40,534 nt of DNA, taken from Heterostelium multicystogenum (Eukaryota > Evosea > Eumycetozoa > Acytosteliales > Acytosteliaceae). Position 1 is the first letter of the stretch, and each line of letters begins with the position of its first letter. Under the pieces are notes generated by a model that was given only the letters and a program-made list of their open reading frames with translations, ran no database searches and was not told the origin of the DNA. Made by a program: the position numbers and the translations under genes. The DNA lies in the NCBI GenBank assembly GCA_003667245.1, contig RCNN01000260.1:1-40534 (forward strand). Direction: 5' to 3'. Positions 1 through 32,805 of the stretch are shown here, in pieces.

Positions 1-23415
<23,415 letters not shown>

Positions 23416-23638
23416 GGGGTAAACCTGCTTTTTTGAGTCGGATACGGTTGAGGAGAAAGTCCGTTTTCAGCTGTCGCGTAAGTGCCTGGGAGGCCCGGTT
23501 TAAAGCGCGGGCGCAGTCGTGGGCCGGGAGGCTTCCCGCAGGGTTGGGAAATTAGAGGATTCGGGGGGTGGGGGGTGACATGGGAAGCGGGACAAAGCGG
23601 GCTGGCGTGGGGGAACTTTCGTATTTGTTGGATGGGGG

Positions 23639-23877
23639 GCATATCCGTTATTTGGGTGATGGCTTCGATTGGTTTCCGCTCTTACAGCGGCTCACTTTTG
23701 AAGAGCGCAAAAGTAAGCAAAACGCTCTTGCCCCACCCACTCGGCACCTCGCCTGGGCTCGGTGTGCCCTCACTCCGGCTTTGGACCGTGGGCCGCCGTC
23801 ATGGGCCATCCTTGGCCCAGGACGGCTAACCTGGCGTCCTGCCAGGTTACCCACGCTCCAAAGCCTGCGTTCGGCCA
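23639..23877 (+). repeat. Long intergenic repeat, left copy (inverted relative to 25807-26036)
   Basis: Begins GCATATCCGTTATTTGGGT and contains CCGCTCTTACAGCGGCTCAC, AGTAAGCAAA, CTCGGTGTGCCCTCACTCCGG and a GGCCATCC..TGGCCC palindrome. The same blocks occur in the same order on the opposite strand at 25807-26036, and the first ~70 bases recur at 35029-35101. It is probably one of the long intergenic repeat families of the P. fluorescens group. Confidence 0.75.
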
Positions 23878-23990
23878 GCGTGGTTTAACGGGGCGCCCAA
23901 GATCAAGATCAAAAGCAAAAGCACAGCGGCCTCCCGGCCGGCTTGAGTGTTAAAAGCAAAATCAAAATCTAAAGCGGGCACAGTCCAAAT

Positions 23991-24089
23991 GTGGGAGCGG
24001 GCTTGCTCGCGAAGGTCGTTAACGATGACGTGGGCATCCTGAATGAACGCGGCGCTCTCAGGTTTTTCGCGAGCAAGCCCGCTCCCACA
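23991..24089. repeat. REP pair (REPIN) in inverted orientation
   Basis: GTGGGAGCGGGCTTGCTCGC at the left and its inverse GCGAGCAAGCCCGCTCCCAC at the right, enclosing ~55 bases. The pair is nested in a wider imperfect palindrome (23930-24150) whose arms contain GGCCGGCTTGAGT and TTAAAAGCAAAA and their inverses. Typical Pseudomonas REP doublet, able to form a long hairpin. Confidence 0.8.
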
Positions 24090-24216
24090 GAAAAGCAGAT
24101 TTGTTTTCGCTCTGGTTTTGCTTTTGCTTTTAAACTCAAGCCGGCCGGTAGCCCCCGGTGTCAGGGTAGTTGTCGTGCCTCCACTTTTTTAAAAACATTC
24201 CGGGGGCGGCAAGAGT

Positions 24217-24723
24217 ATGGTCATGCCTTTCTACTCAGAAGAGCGCAAAGCTGCGCTGCTAAAAATGATGCTTCCGCCCCTGAGCCTCTCGGCTGCGGAG
24301 GTCGCTCGCCGCGAAGGTTGCAGCGATATGTCTCTCCATTATTGGCGCAAGCAAGCCGCTGCCAGAGGAACGCAATTGTCCGACACCAAACAACCTGTTG
24401 AGAATTGGTCAGCCGAATCCAAAATGGCGGTCATCATAGAAACAGCAGCTCTGTCAGAGCTGGAACTGGGTGAGTACTGCCGGCGAAAAGGGATTTTTCC
24501 TGAGCAAATCACTGATTGGCGCAATGCATTTATCGCCAGTAGCACCCAGCAAACAAAGGTTAAAAATGTAAACACCGGCCAGTCGAAGAACGATAAAAAC
24601 CGTATCCGCGAGCTTGAGCGCGAACTGCGGCGCAAGGATGCGGCATTGGCTGAGACAGCGGCGTTACTGGTGTTGCGAAAAAAGCTCAATGCCTACTGGG
24701 GGAGCGACGACGAGGGCAACTGA
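24217..24723 (+). CDS. IS3-family transposase OrfA (DNA-binding subunit)
   Basis: 168 residues. Helix-turn-helix-like segments at about residues 20-48 (LSAAEVARREGCSDMSLHYW) and 73-100 (LGEYCRRKGIFPEQITDWR), followed by a charged heptad region rich in Leu, Arg and Glu (NRIRELERELRRKDAALAE), the usual leucine-zipper multimerisation part of IS3 OrfA proteins. The start at 24217 (ATG GTC ATG) is chosen as the first ATG; 24223 is an alternative. Near its end is the slippery heptamer through which a fusion OrfAB transposase could be made. Confidence 0.85.
   Translation: MVMPFYSEERKAALLKMMLPPLSLSAAEVARREGCSDMSLHYWRKQAAARGTQLSDTKQPVENWSAESKMAVIIETAALSELELGEYCRRKGIFPEQITDWRNAFIASSTQQTKVKNVNTGQSKNDKNRIRELERELRRKDAALAETAALLVLRKKLNAYWGSDDEGN
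24678..24684 (+). promoter_or_regulatory. Programmed -1 ribosomal frameshift site A_AAA_AAG
   Basis: In the orfA frame the codons are CGA AAA AAG, giving the canonical X_XXY_YYZ heptamer A AAA AAG. After a -1 slip the reading frame is open (Ala-Gln-Cys-Leu-Leu-Gly...) straight into orfB with no stop. This arrangement is standard for IS3-family elements. Confidence 0.82.
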
Positions 24724-24725
24724 CC

Positions 24726-25775
24726 TTGTTGCCAGAACGGTATTTACTCGTTGGTTGGCTCAATGAAGCCATCGCGGCGGGCGCCCGCAGGGCGCCTGCT
24801 TGTCTGGAGGTCGGCATTTCGCTACGGACCCTGCAACGCTGGAGTTTGCCTGAAAAAATACTGGCCGATGGGCGTACCACAACCTCAAGACCCGTGCCCA
24901 GCAATGCGCTCAGCGATTTCGAGCGCCAGACCATCGTAGCGCTGTGCAACAGCAAGGCTTACGCGCATCTGCCCCCGAGTCAGATCGTGCCACAACTGGC
25001 GGACGAGGGGCGTTATGTAGCCTCAGAGGCGACGTTTTATCGTGTGTTGCATGCCGCAGGCCAGCAACATCGTCGTTCACGTGCCAAGCGACCTCATCGT
25101 CATCCGGCACCCACCACTCATGCGGCGACAGCCGCTAATCAGGTGTGGTCGTGGGACATCACGTACCTGCCGTCACCCGTTCGAGGGAAGTTTTACTACC
25201 TCTACCTGATCGAAGATATCTACAGCCGAAAGGCGGTGGGCTGGGAAGTTTACGACGTAGAAAGTGGTGAAAAAGCAGCAGTATTACTGCAACGAAGCGT
25301 GACCCAGGAACAGTGCTGGCGCCAGCCGCTGGTGCTGCACTCTGACAACGGCGCGCCGATGAAGTCGGTGACGCTGCTGACCAAGATGTACGATCTGGGC
25401 ATCACGCCATCTCGTGGTCGACCGCGGGTCAGCAATGACAACCCGTATTCGGAATCACTGTTCAGGACGCTGAAATACTGCCCGCAGTGGCCACTAGATG
25501 GTTTTAGCAGCCTGGATGATGCGCGTGTTTGGGTGAGGGACTTTATGACCTGGTACAACACCGAGCATCGTCATAGCCGAATCCGTTTTGTGACACCGGC
25601 TCAACGTCACGAGGGAAAAGACCGGGAAATCCTGGCCCGGCGCGATGCAATCTACGGGCAAGCTAGAGAAAAGAGACCGGAGCGTTGGTCTGGTGAGACA
25701 CGCAACTGGAAGCCAGCCGGAACGGTATATCTGAACCCCGAAAGGGAGCTGACAGTGAGCATCAGGGTCGCGTAG
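24726..25775 (+). CDS. IS3-family transposase OrfB (DDE integrase catalytic subunit)
   Basis: 349 residues from a TTG at 24726; in vivo it is probably made mainly as OrfAB by -1 frameshifting. The rve-type catalytic core has D144 (WSWDITYL), D207 (LHSDNGAP) and E243 (NPYSESLF). The 35-residue spacing between the second Asp and the Glu is the DD(35)E of IS3-family transposases. An HTH-like segment lies at residues 25-45 (LEVGISLRTLQRW). Its catalytic residues are all present, so the element may be active. Confidence 0.9.
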   Translation: MLPERYLLVGWLNEAIAAGARRAPACLEVGISLRTLQRWSLPEKILADGRTTTSRPVPSNALSDFERQTIVALCNSKAYAHLPPSQIVPQLADEGRYVASEATFYRVLHAAGQQHRRSRAKRPHRHPAPTTHAATAANQVWSWDITYLPSPVRGKFYYLYLIEDIYSRKAVGWEVYDVESGEKAAVLLQRSVTQEQCWRQPLVLHSDNGAPMKSVTLLTKMYDLGITPSRGRPRVSNDNPYSESLFRTLKYCPQWPLDGFSSLDDARVWVRDFMTWYNTEHRHSRIRFVTPAQRHEGKDREILARRDAIYGQAREKRPERWSGETRNWKPAGTVYLNPERELTVSIRVA

Positions 25776-25806
25776 CACGATGGTGGACGCGACAACTACC
25801 TTGAAA

Positions 25807-26036
25807 AACGCCGGTATTGCGGAGCGGGTAAACCGGCAGGACGCCGGTTTAGCCGCGCCGGGCCATGGATGGCCCGTCGCGGCGGCCCGCGGAGCAATGC
25901 CGGAGTGAGGGAACGCCGAGCCCCAGCGAGGCGCCGACAGGCGGGGCAGAGCCCTTTGCTTACTTTGGGGCTTTTCCAAAGTGAGCCGCTGTAAGAGCGG
26001 AACCATAGGTGGCCGTTACCTAAATAACGGATATAC
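25807..26036 (-). repeat. Long intergenic repeat, right copy (inverted relative to 23639-23877)
   Basis: Read on the minus strand it starts just after the stop of NRPS gene A with TATATCCGTTATTTAGGTAA, then CCGCTCTTACAGCGGCTCAC, AAGCCCCAAAGTAAGCAAAG, GGCGTTCCCTCACTCCGGC and a GGCCATCCATGGCCC palindrome. The copy abuts the right end of the IS. The hairpins could act as a terminator for gene A, but no classical stem plus T-tract is evident. Confidence 0.75.
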
Positions 26037-26051
26037 ACACCACACCACCAC

Positions 26052-29000
26052 TCAAATCCTACGTCTACGCCCCAACTGCGGAATCCCCAAAGCAGGCACC
26101 ACCTCCACCCGCTCCACCCGCGTCCCAACCACCCCCGCCAACCCCACCACCGTCGGCTGACTGAACAACGACCGGGCATCCACCTCCAACCCCGCCTTAC
26201 GCAGCCGCGCCACCACCCCCACGGCCAACAACGAATGCCCCCCCAACTCAAAGAAATGATCCTGACGCCCCACCCGATCCAGCTTCAGCACCTGCGCCCA
26301 AACCCCAGCAATCACCGTCTCCACCTCCCCCTGAGGCGGTTCATAGGCGCGACTCAACACCGCCTCCACCCCAGGCTCCGGCAACCCCTTGCGATCCAGC
26401 TTCCCCGCCGGATTAAGCGGCCACACCTCCACCCGCACAAACGCCGAAGGCACCATGTACTCAGGCAACCCCTCCACCATGTAACTGCGCAACGCCTCAA
26501 GCCCGGCACCGCATCACGAACAGTGAAATACGCCACCAACCGCTCATCCCGAATCAACACCGCCACCTCGCGCAATGCAGGATGCGCCGCCAACCGTGCC
26601 TCAACCTCCCCCAGCTCCAGCCGCACCCCACGCAGCTTCACCTGAAAGTCATTGCGCCCCAGAAACTCCAGATTCCCGTCCGGCAAATACCGCACCAGAT
26701 CCCCCGTGCGATACAACCGATCCCCCGCCACAAACGGGCTATCGATAAACCGCTCCGCCGTCATCTGCGCCAACCCCAGATACCCGCGAGCCACGCCCAC
26801 CCCGCCGATATGCAACTGCCCACTGCACCCCAGCGGCACCGGCCGATCATGCTCATCCAATACGTAAAGCCGGGTATTACTGATGGCCCGCCCAATCGGC
26901 AACTGCACCCCGGCACCGGCGCACCCGGCTCCAGCGTCCAGGCACTGCTGTCCACCGTCGCCTCGGTCGGTCCGTAGACGTTATGCAAGCGCACCTTGGG
27001 CAACCGCGCCTGAACCCCACGGGCCAAGGCTTCTGTCAGCTCCCCGCCACCGCATAAAACGTCGGTAAGGCTGGTACAAAGCGCAGACTCCTCCAGCTCC
27101 AGAAACTGCTGCAACATCGCCGGCACAAACTTGATCACGCTGACCTGTTGCTCACGAATCACCTGCGCCAGGTACGCCGGCTCACGGTGCCCATCGGACG
27201 CGCCAGGACCAGGCGCATGCCATTGGTCAGCGGCCAGAACAGCTCCCACACGGAACCGTCAAAACTGAACGGCGCCCGCTGCAACAACGCGCCACCCTCG
27301 GCATTCGGCACAGTTGCGAGCCCCAGTGCATCAGGTTGCCCAGGCCCCGATGCTCGATCATCACGCCCTTGGGCGTGCCGGTGGAGCCGGAGGTGTACAT
27401 CACGTACGCCAGGTTGCGTACGCTCAGCCCCGGCACTCGCGGGTTGCCTTCAGGCGCCTGCTGCCAGGCGCCGTGGTCGAGGTCGATCACCGGTATCGAC
27501 ACCTCCCCCGGCAAATCCCGGTCGCGCTGTGTACCAGCAAGGCGACCGGCGCGCTGTCTTGCAGCATGTAGGCGAGACGCTCGCGAGGGTAGCCCGGGTC
27601 CAACGGTACATAAGCGCCCCCCGCCTTGAGGATGGCCAGCAAGCCCACCACCAGGTCCAACCCGCGCTCGACACACAAGGCGACCCGCGAATCCGGCTGC
27701 ACGCCGCGCTCGCGCAGGTGATAGGCCAGGCGGTTGGCGCGCTCGTTGAGCTGGCGGTAAGTCAGTTGCTGCTCACCGGCCTGCACCGCCATCGCGTGAG
27801 GTGTGTGCCGGGCATGGGCTTCGAACAAGGCGTGGACGGTCTGGTCCACGGGGTAGTCGGTTTCGCTGGCGTTGAAGTCCACCAGTTGCTGTTGCAGTTC
27901 GGTCGCGGGCAGCACCTGCACATCGAACAGCGGCGCCTCGGGCGTCTCCACCAATCCCGCCAGCACCGTTGCCAAGGTAGTCCAGCAGGCGCTGGGCACC
28001 GACCTTGCGGGGCGCCTTGGCCTTGAGCCGGAAACCGCTGGCCAGGTCGTCCACCGTCAGCATCAGTGGGTAGCTGAGGATGTCTTCGCTGCTCAGCAAT
28101 TCGATGCCGGGCTGCAGCACCTCGAGTGCCTCGACCGAGACATGCCGGTAATTCAGCAGGCTGTTGAACAGCGGTGTGACGCCGCTGCAACGCTGGGCCA
28201 ACGCCAGGGACGCTTGCTCGTGGGCGAGCAAGGCGCTGAGTTGCTGCTGCGTCTGCCTGATCGCCTCGCGCACCGTCACCCCGGCCAGGCGTACCCGCAG
28301 TGGCAAGGTGTTGATGAACATGCCCAGGGCACGGTCCGCGCCCTCACCGGCCTGCAGGCGTCCCAGCAGAACCGTACCGAACACCACATCGTCACGGCCC
28401 GAGACGCGACCCAGTACCTGGGCCCACGCCAGATGAAACAGGCTCGCCGCGCTGACACCCAAGGTGCGGGCCTGCTCGCGCAACAACTGGCCGAGTGCGT
28501 CGGGAAGCAGCACGTCGGCTTCCTCGGTGTCACGGCGATCCGCCTGGCGTTCCTGTAAACCGAAGGCCAGGGTCGGCTCGTCGACATCCGCCAGCCGCTC
28601 GCGAAAGAACGCTTCGTGCCCGGCCTGGCGTTCCGCCGACCGGGCCTGGGCGACCACGTTGCGATAGGGCACCGGCGCCGGCAATTGCTGTTGCTGGCCA
28701 AGCAGATGAGCCTGGATTTCCGCCATCAGTACTTGCGTGGAAGTGGCGTCGTTCACCAGATGATGGAAACGCAGCATGCCCACCCAACGGCGGTTCTGCG
28801 GTCTTCGGCGTAATCCAGGGCCATCAGCGGCGCCTTGCGCAAGTCCAGTGGCCGCTGGCGTTCGCGCAGTTGTTCGAGAATTGAAGTCCCCCTGGAGGGC
28901 CACCGGTTGCACGTCCAGAATCGCCTTGCGCCACACCACTTGCATCGGTTGTTCGAGGGCATCCCACGCCAGGCTGGTGCGCAGGATGTCATGGCGGTCA

Positions 29001-29289
29001 ATCACCTGTTGCAGCGCCTGGGCGAACGCTTCCAGCTGTTCACGGCGGGCAAAGCTGAACATCGCGTGTTGCTGGTACGGATCGCGCTCGTCGGTGATGT
29101 GGTGATACAGCAGGCCTTCCTGCAACGGCGCCAGCGGGTAGATCTCCTGCACATTGGCGGCGCCGCCGGGGATCGCGGCGACGATGCGTTCTATCGTCGG
29201 CGGGTCCAGTTCGGCCAGCGCCAGCAGGTCCGGAGTAATCAATTGGCACCCTGCCGGAACACGGTTGGCCGGCACCTCAAGCTCGGTGC
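26052..29289 (-). other. Module 2: C domain with degenerate dual motif, A (probably Glu), T
   Basis: The C domain has [14 protein letters not shown] near 29105, missing the Gly-Asp of the dual C/E signature, and HHLVNDATS near 28765, where other domains here have DHT/DHS. A domain: [31 protein letters not shown] and [16 protein letters not shown] give D-G-W-K-L-G-V-V-D-K. The last residues (L-G-V-V-D-K) match known Glu codes such as D-A-K-D-L-G-V-V-D-K, and the Lys suggests an acidic side chain, but this is inference. T-domain Ser codon at 26234-26232. Confidence 0.78.
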
Positions 29290-32200
29290 CCTGGCCGACC
29301 GCTGCCGCCAGTGCGGCCAGGGTCGGCTGGCCGAACAGCACCTGCACGTCGGCCTGCAACCCGACCTGGCGCATGTGCTGCACCAACTGGACCGCCAACA
29401 GCGAATGGCCGCCCAACTCGAAGAAATGGTCATGCCGCCCTACTTGCTCGACGTGCAGCACGTCGGCCCAGATCTGCGCCAGGGCGATTTCCGTAGCACC
29501 TTCTGGGGCCTCGTAGACTCGACTGATAAATGCATCGGCACCGGGTGCCGGCAAGGCCTTGCGGTCGAGTTTGCCGTTGGCCGTCAGGGGCAGCGCGTCC
29601 AGCTTTACGTAGGCCTGCGGCACCATGTAATCCGGCAAGCGTGATTTAAGATGGGCGCGAAGCGCTTCAATCGCTTACCGGCGCATGCTCGGTGAACCAG
29701 GCCAACAGCTGCCCCTCGCGTACCAGCACCACCGCTTCGGTGACCCCTTCATGACCCGCCAGGGCGGACTCGATTTCCCCCGGCTCGATACGCACGCCGC
29801 GAATTTTTACCTGGTCGTCGTTGCGGCCCAAATATTCAATATTCCCATCCGGCAGCCAACGCGCCAGGTCGCCGGTGCGGTACATGCGGCCCGTGTTGAA
29901 TGGGTCATCAAGGAAACGCTCTGCGGTCATGTCCGGGCGGTTCAAATAGCCCGCGCCACGCCTTCCCGCCGACGTACAACTCGCCTGCAGTACCGATGGG
30001 CACCGGCCGCTGTTGCTCATCCAGCAGGTAGACGCGGCATTCGCGATGGGTTTGCCGATGTGCAGCGACTGCCCGGCCTCAACGAGGCCCGAGGTGGCAA
30101 CCACGGTGGCTTCAGTGGGACCGTAGTTGTTGATCACCGCGAAACTGCGCGCCTGGTTGAACTGGCGCAGGCGGTCGCCACCAATCAGCAGCGTGCGCAA
30201 AGTCGGGTGTTCGATATTCTGGCTGAACGCATACTCGGCCACCGGCGTGGGCAGGGAAGCATACGTCAGCGGTTGCGCGCGCGCCACCAGGGCCAGCAGC
30301 GCGTCGATGTCTTCGGCGCCGTCGTGGGCCGGCGCAAGTGCAAGGTCGCGCCACGCACCAGCGCTGGCCAGACCTCCCAGGCCCATGCGTCAAACCCGAA
30401 ACCGGGCAAACGCTGGCGGTATGGCTGCCCGCGTGCAAATCGAAGGCCTGGCAATGCCAGTCCACCAGGTTGGCACGGTGTGGTGCTCCACCATCACGCC
30501 TTGGGCAGGCCGGTGGAGCCTGAGGTGTAGATCACATACGCGAGGTTGGCGGGTGTCATCGGCACTTGCGGGTTGCGCGCCAACTGCGCCGTGGCGTGAT
30601 CCAGATTGATGACCGGCACGCTCAATACCGGTAGACGCTCGAGCAAATCCGTCTGCGTCAGCACCGCCACCGGCGCGCTGTCATCGAGCAGGTAGTGCAG
30701 GCGCTCGCAGGAATGGGCCGGGTCCACCGGAACGTAACAGGCGCCGGACTTGAGAATCCCAGCAAGCCCACCAGCGTCTCCAGGCGCGCCGGGCGACGAT
30801 CGCCACACGGTCGTCGGGCTTTTACCCCGAGCACCAATAGCTGCCGCGCCAGGCATTGGCCCGTTGATTCAATTGGTCATACGTCAATCGCTGCCCCTGA
30901 TACACCGCCGCCACCGCATGCGGGTCACCGCGGCCTGGGCCTCGACGCGCCCATGCAGGGTTTGCGCTGCGGGATAGGCCTGGGCGGTGGCGTTCCAGCG
31001 TTGCAACTGCGCGGTTTCCTCGGGCGTTATCAGTGAGAAGTCAGCAGGGGCAGCGCGGGTGTTTTCCAGCCCCTGCTCCAGCACATACACCAGGCGATCG
31101 GCCAGGGCCTGCACCTCGTGTGCCTGGAAATACGCCTCGTTGTAGACGCAGTGCAGGCACGCCGTGTCGTGGTAGCGATTGCTGCGCAAGTGAATGCCAG
31201 CGGCAACGGCTCATGGTGGTTGGACACCTTGATCGCCCGGGCCGACGCCTGGCCGTAGCGAAATTCATGGTCGTCCTGCTCATAGGACACCGACAGGTCG
31301 AACAGTTGGCCGCGGTCGGCGCGCAGCAAAACCCAGCTCGCGATTCATCTCGGCTCAGCGGGAAACGTTGATGTCGGAAATCCTGCTGGAGCTGGTCGCG
31401 CACGCCACGCACCAGGCGCTGAAAGGCAGGTCGTCGCTGAACTGCAAGCGCACGGCACTGACCTGGGTGAAAAGCCCCAGGGTCGAACGAAAGCGTGCAT
31501 TGGAACGGTTGAGTATCGGCAGCCCCACCACCCACTCCTGGCGCTGGCCGGTGCGGCTGAAGTACAGGTACATCGCCGCCAATAACACATGGAACGCCGA
31601 CGCCTGGTAATGGTTCGCCGCCCCGCGCCATGCGATTGAGCAGCGCCGCCGGAAACGGTGCTACCAGGGTGTTGCTCGGCGCATCCGCCCTTGGCGCTGG
31701 TAACGGCGCGTCAGCAGCGGCTCTGGCAGCGCCTGGTATTTGTCCAGCCAGTAGCTGCGGTCCGGGCGTAACGGGCCGACTCGCGATAGCGTTCATCGTT
31801 GTCGATGAAGTCGATATAGGACGGCGCGACAGGTCCGGCTGCCGGCCTGCTCCAGGGCGCTGTAGATACCTGCAAGGGATTGCAGCATCTGGCCAAAGCC
31901 CCAGCCATCGAGAATCAGGTGGTGAGCCTGGGTGCCGAGGCGGTAATGCTGGTCATCGAGCTTGACCAGGAAGAAGCGGAACAACGGCTCATCGACCAGC
32001 GCATAGGCTCGCGCCATCTGCGCCTGCAACAAGGCCTCGGCGGCCGCGCGGGGATCCGGCTGGCGCGAGACGTCATGCTGCGGCACCGATACCGCCATGG
32101 CCTCGGCAAACGCCTGCCGTGGCAAGCCATCGGCCGCCACTTGCAACACCGTACGCAATGCGTCGTGCTTGGCCACCAGGTGCTCGATGGCTCGCTGGAT

Positions 32201-32326
32201 CAATGCGGGATTCACGGTGCCCGTGAGTTCGATATAACCCCCGATGTTGTACAGCGGCGAGTCACCGAGGCGCAGTTGGTCGAGCCAGATATCCCGCTGG
32301 GCGGCGGTCAGGGGGAAATACGTCAT
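26052..32326 (-). CDS. viscA: Viscosin-type lipopeptide synthetase, first NRPS protein (two modules with starter-like C domain), frameshifted
   Basis: Domain order: C(starter)-A(Leu)-T - C-A(acidic, Glu-like)-T. It would begin synthesis by coupling a fatty acyl group to Leu1 and then add residue 2. The start is ATG at 32326 ([17 protein letters not shown]), preceded by AGAAGGATCTT, a good Shine-Dalgarno sequence; an upstream in-frame ATG at 32386 lacks family similarity. An N-terminal C domain with no upstream T domain is the hallmark of lipoinitiation. The stop TGA is at 26054-26052. Divergent luxR and nodT lie upstream, as at other Pseudomonas lipopeptide loci. Several frameshifts fall between 29640 and 31800 and between 26900 and 27700; a clean 621-codon stretch covers 29638-27773. 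Confidence 0.85.
29290..32326 (-). other. Module 1: starter C domain, A (Leu), T
   Basis: The C domain begins [15 protein letters not shown] and has the active-site motif HHLILDGWG near 31930. A domain: [11 protein letters not shown] (frame switch near 30395), a region reading [10 protein letters not shown] after one extra C is removed near 30257, LLIGGDRL and [13 protein letters not shown] give D-A-W-F-L-G-N-V-V-K, a Leu code. [10 protein letters not shown] lies near 29820. T-domain Ser codon at 29404-29402 in [14 protein letters not shown]. Confidence 0.85.
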
Positions 32327-32805
32327 AAGATCCTTCTCATGTGAGGTGTCGATAAGGCGCACAACGCCCCATTGAGGCGAAATCAACGGGATTTAAGCAT
32401 CGCCCCGGAGGGCCGTATGTCACCCGAAACCCGGACAGCCCGGGTACCGCGCCGGGGTTGGCTGATGGTTCAGTGCTGAAACGATTAAATGGATGTAAGA
32501 GATTGGCTACATCTGGCCGATGCCATATAGCCGGGCATTTCGAGAAAATTGAGTAAATATGTTTTATATCAACTAGTTAACAAACTCTAAAAATCCTTTT
32601 ACCCTGCAGCTTCAGCCTATATCCCTGTCGGAAATGACGAAATAATGGCGCGCTTTTTATGGCAGGTTGTGTCCCTCGTTTCCGCTAATACGTAGGACAA
32701 ATCACGTGGCTAAATGAAGCCTCGAGCACCGACCCAGGTTCAAGGAGAACGGGAGGCCTGCACACGTACGGGCAACCGTTGACGGTTTTCGACATCAAGG
32801 ATGAG
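32327..32805. promoter_or_regulatory. Divergent control region between NRPS gene A and luxR
   Basis: About 480 bases with no gene. It holds a marked AT-rich core at about 32540-32615 (for example AAATATGTTTTATATCAA and TAGTTAAC) in otherwise GC-rich DNA, which suggests the promoter zone. I cannot define -35/-10 boxes or a LuxR operator with confidence. SD sequences are clear for both genes: AGAAGGATCTT before the NRPS ATG, and AAGGATGAG before the luxR ATG. Confidence 0.5.

Larger units (their letters stand above)
23416..24158. other. Gene-free repeat DNA between NRPS gene B and the IS element
   Basis: I see no credible gene here. Short ORFs at 23482-23829 and 23568-23888 lie in repeat sequence and have no recognisable protein features. 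The stretch holds G-rich runs (23560-23640), the left copy of a long intergenic repeat, and a nested palindrome centred on a REP pair. The promoter of NRPS gene B, if it has one, should be in the first 200 bases. Confidence 0.7.
24159..25806 (+). mobile_element. IS3-family insertion sequence, structurally complete
   Basis: About 1.65 kb with two overlapping-phase ORFs and imperfect terminal inverted repeats: left TGTCAGGGTAGTTGTCGTG at 24159, right the inverse of TTTCAAGGTAGTTGTCGC ending at 25806. The shared core is GGTAGTTGTCG. No clear 3-4 bp target duplication is seen, so the exact ends are uncertain by a few bases. Both ORFs are intact, unlike nearly every other gene in the window. It sits between NRPS genes A and B, transcribed against them. 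I do not assign a named IS. Confidence 0.85.

Noticed and set aside
23482..23888. Small plus-strand ORFs upstream of NRPS gene B
   Set aside because: They fall inside the intergenic repeat that recurs at 25807-26036. Coding would have to be shared by unrelated repeat copies.
23991..24089. Possible CRISPR-like or attachment-site repeat
   Set aside because: Only two arms in inverted orientation, matching Pseudomonas REP doublets. There is no direct repeat array and no cas genes.
24140..25820. Target-site duplication of the IS3 element
   Set aside because: The bases flanking the inferred ends (CGG on the left, AAC on the right) do not match, and shifting the ends by a few bases does not yield a convincing 3-4 bp duplication.
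32500..32640. LuxR operator or sigma-70 boxes in the AT-rich part of the divergent region
   Set aside because: Several TTGATA/TATAAA-like strings exist, but none has correct spacing on either strand, so no site is claimed.
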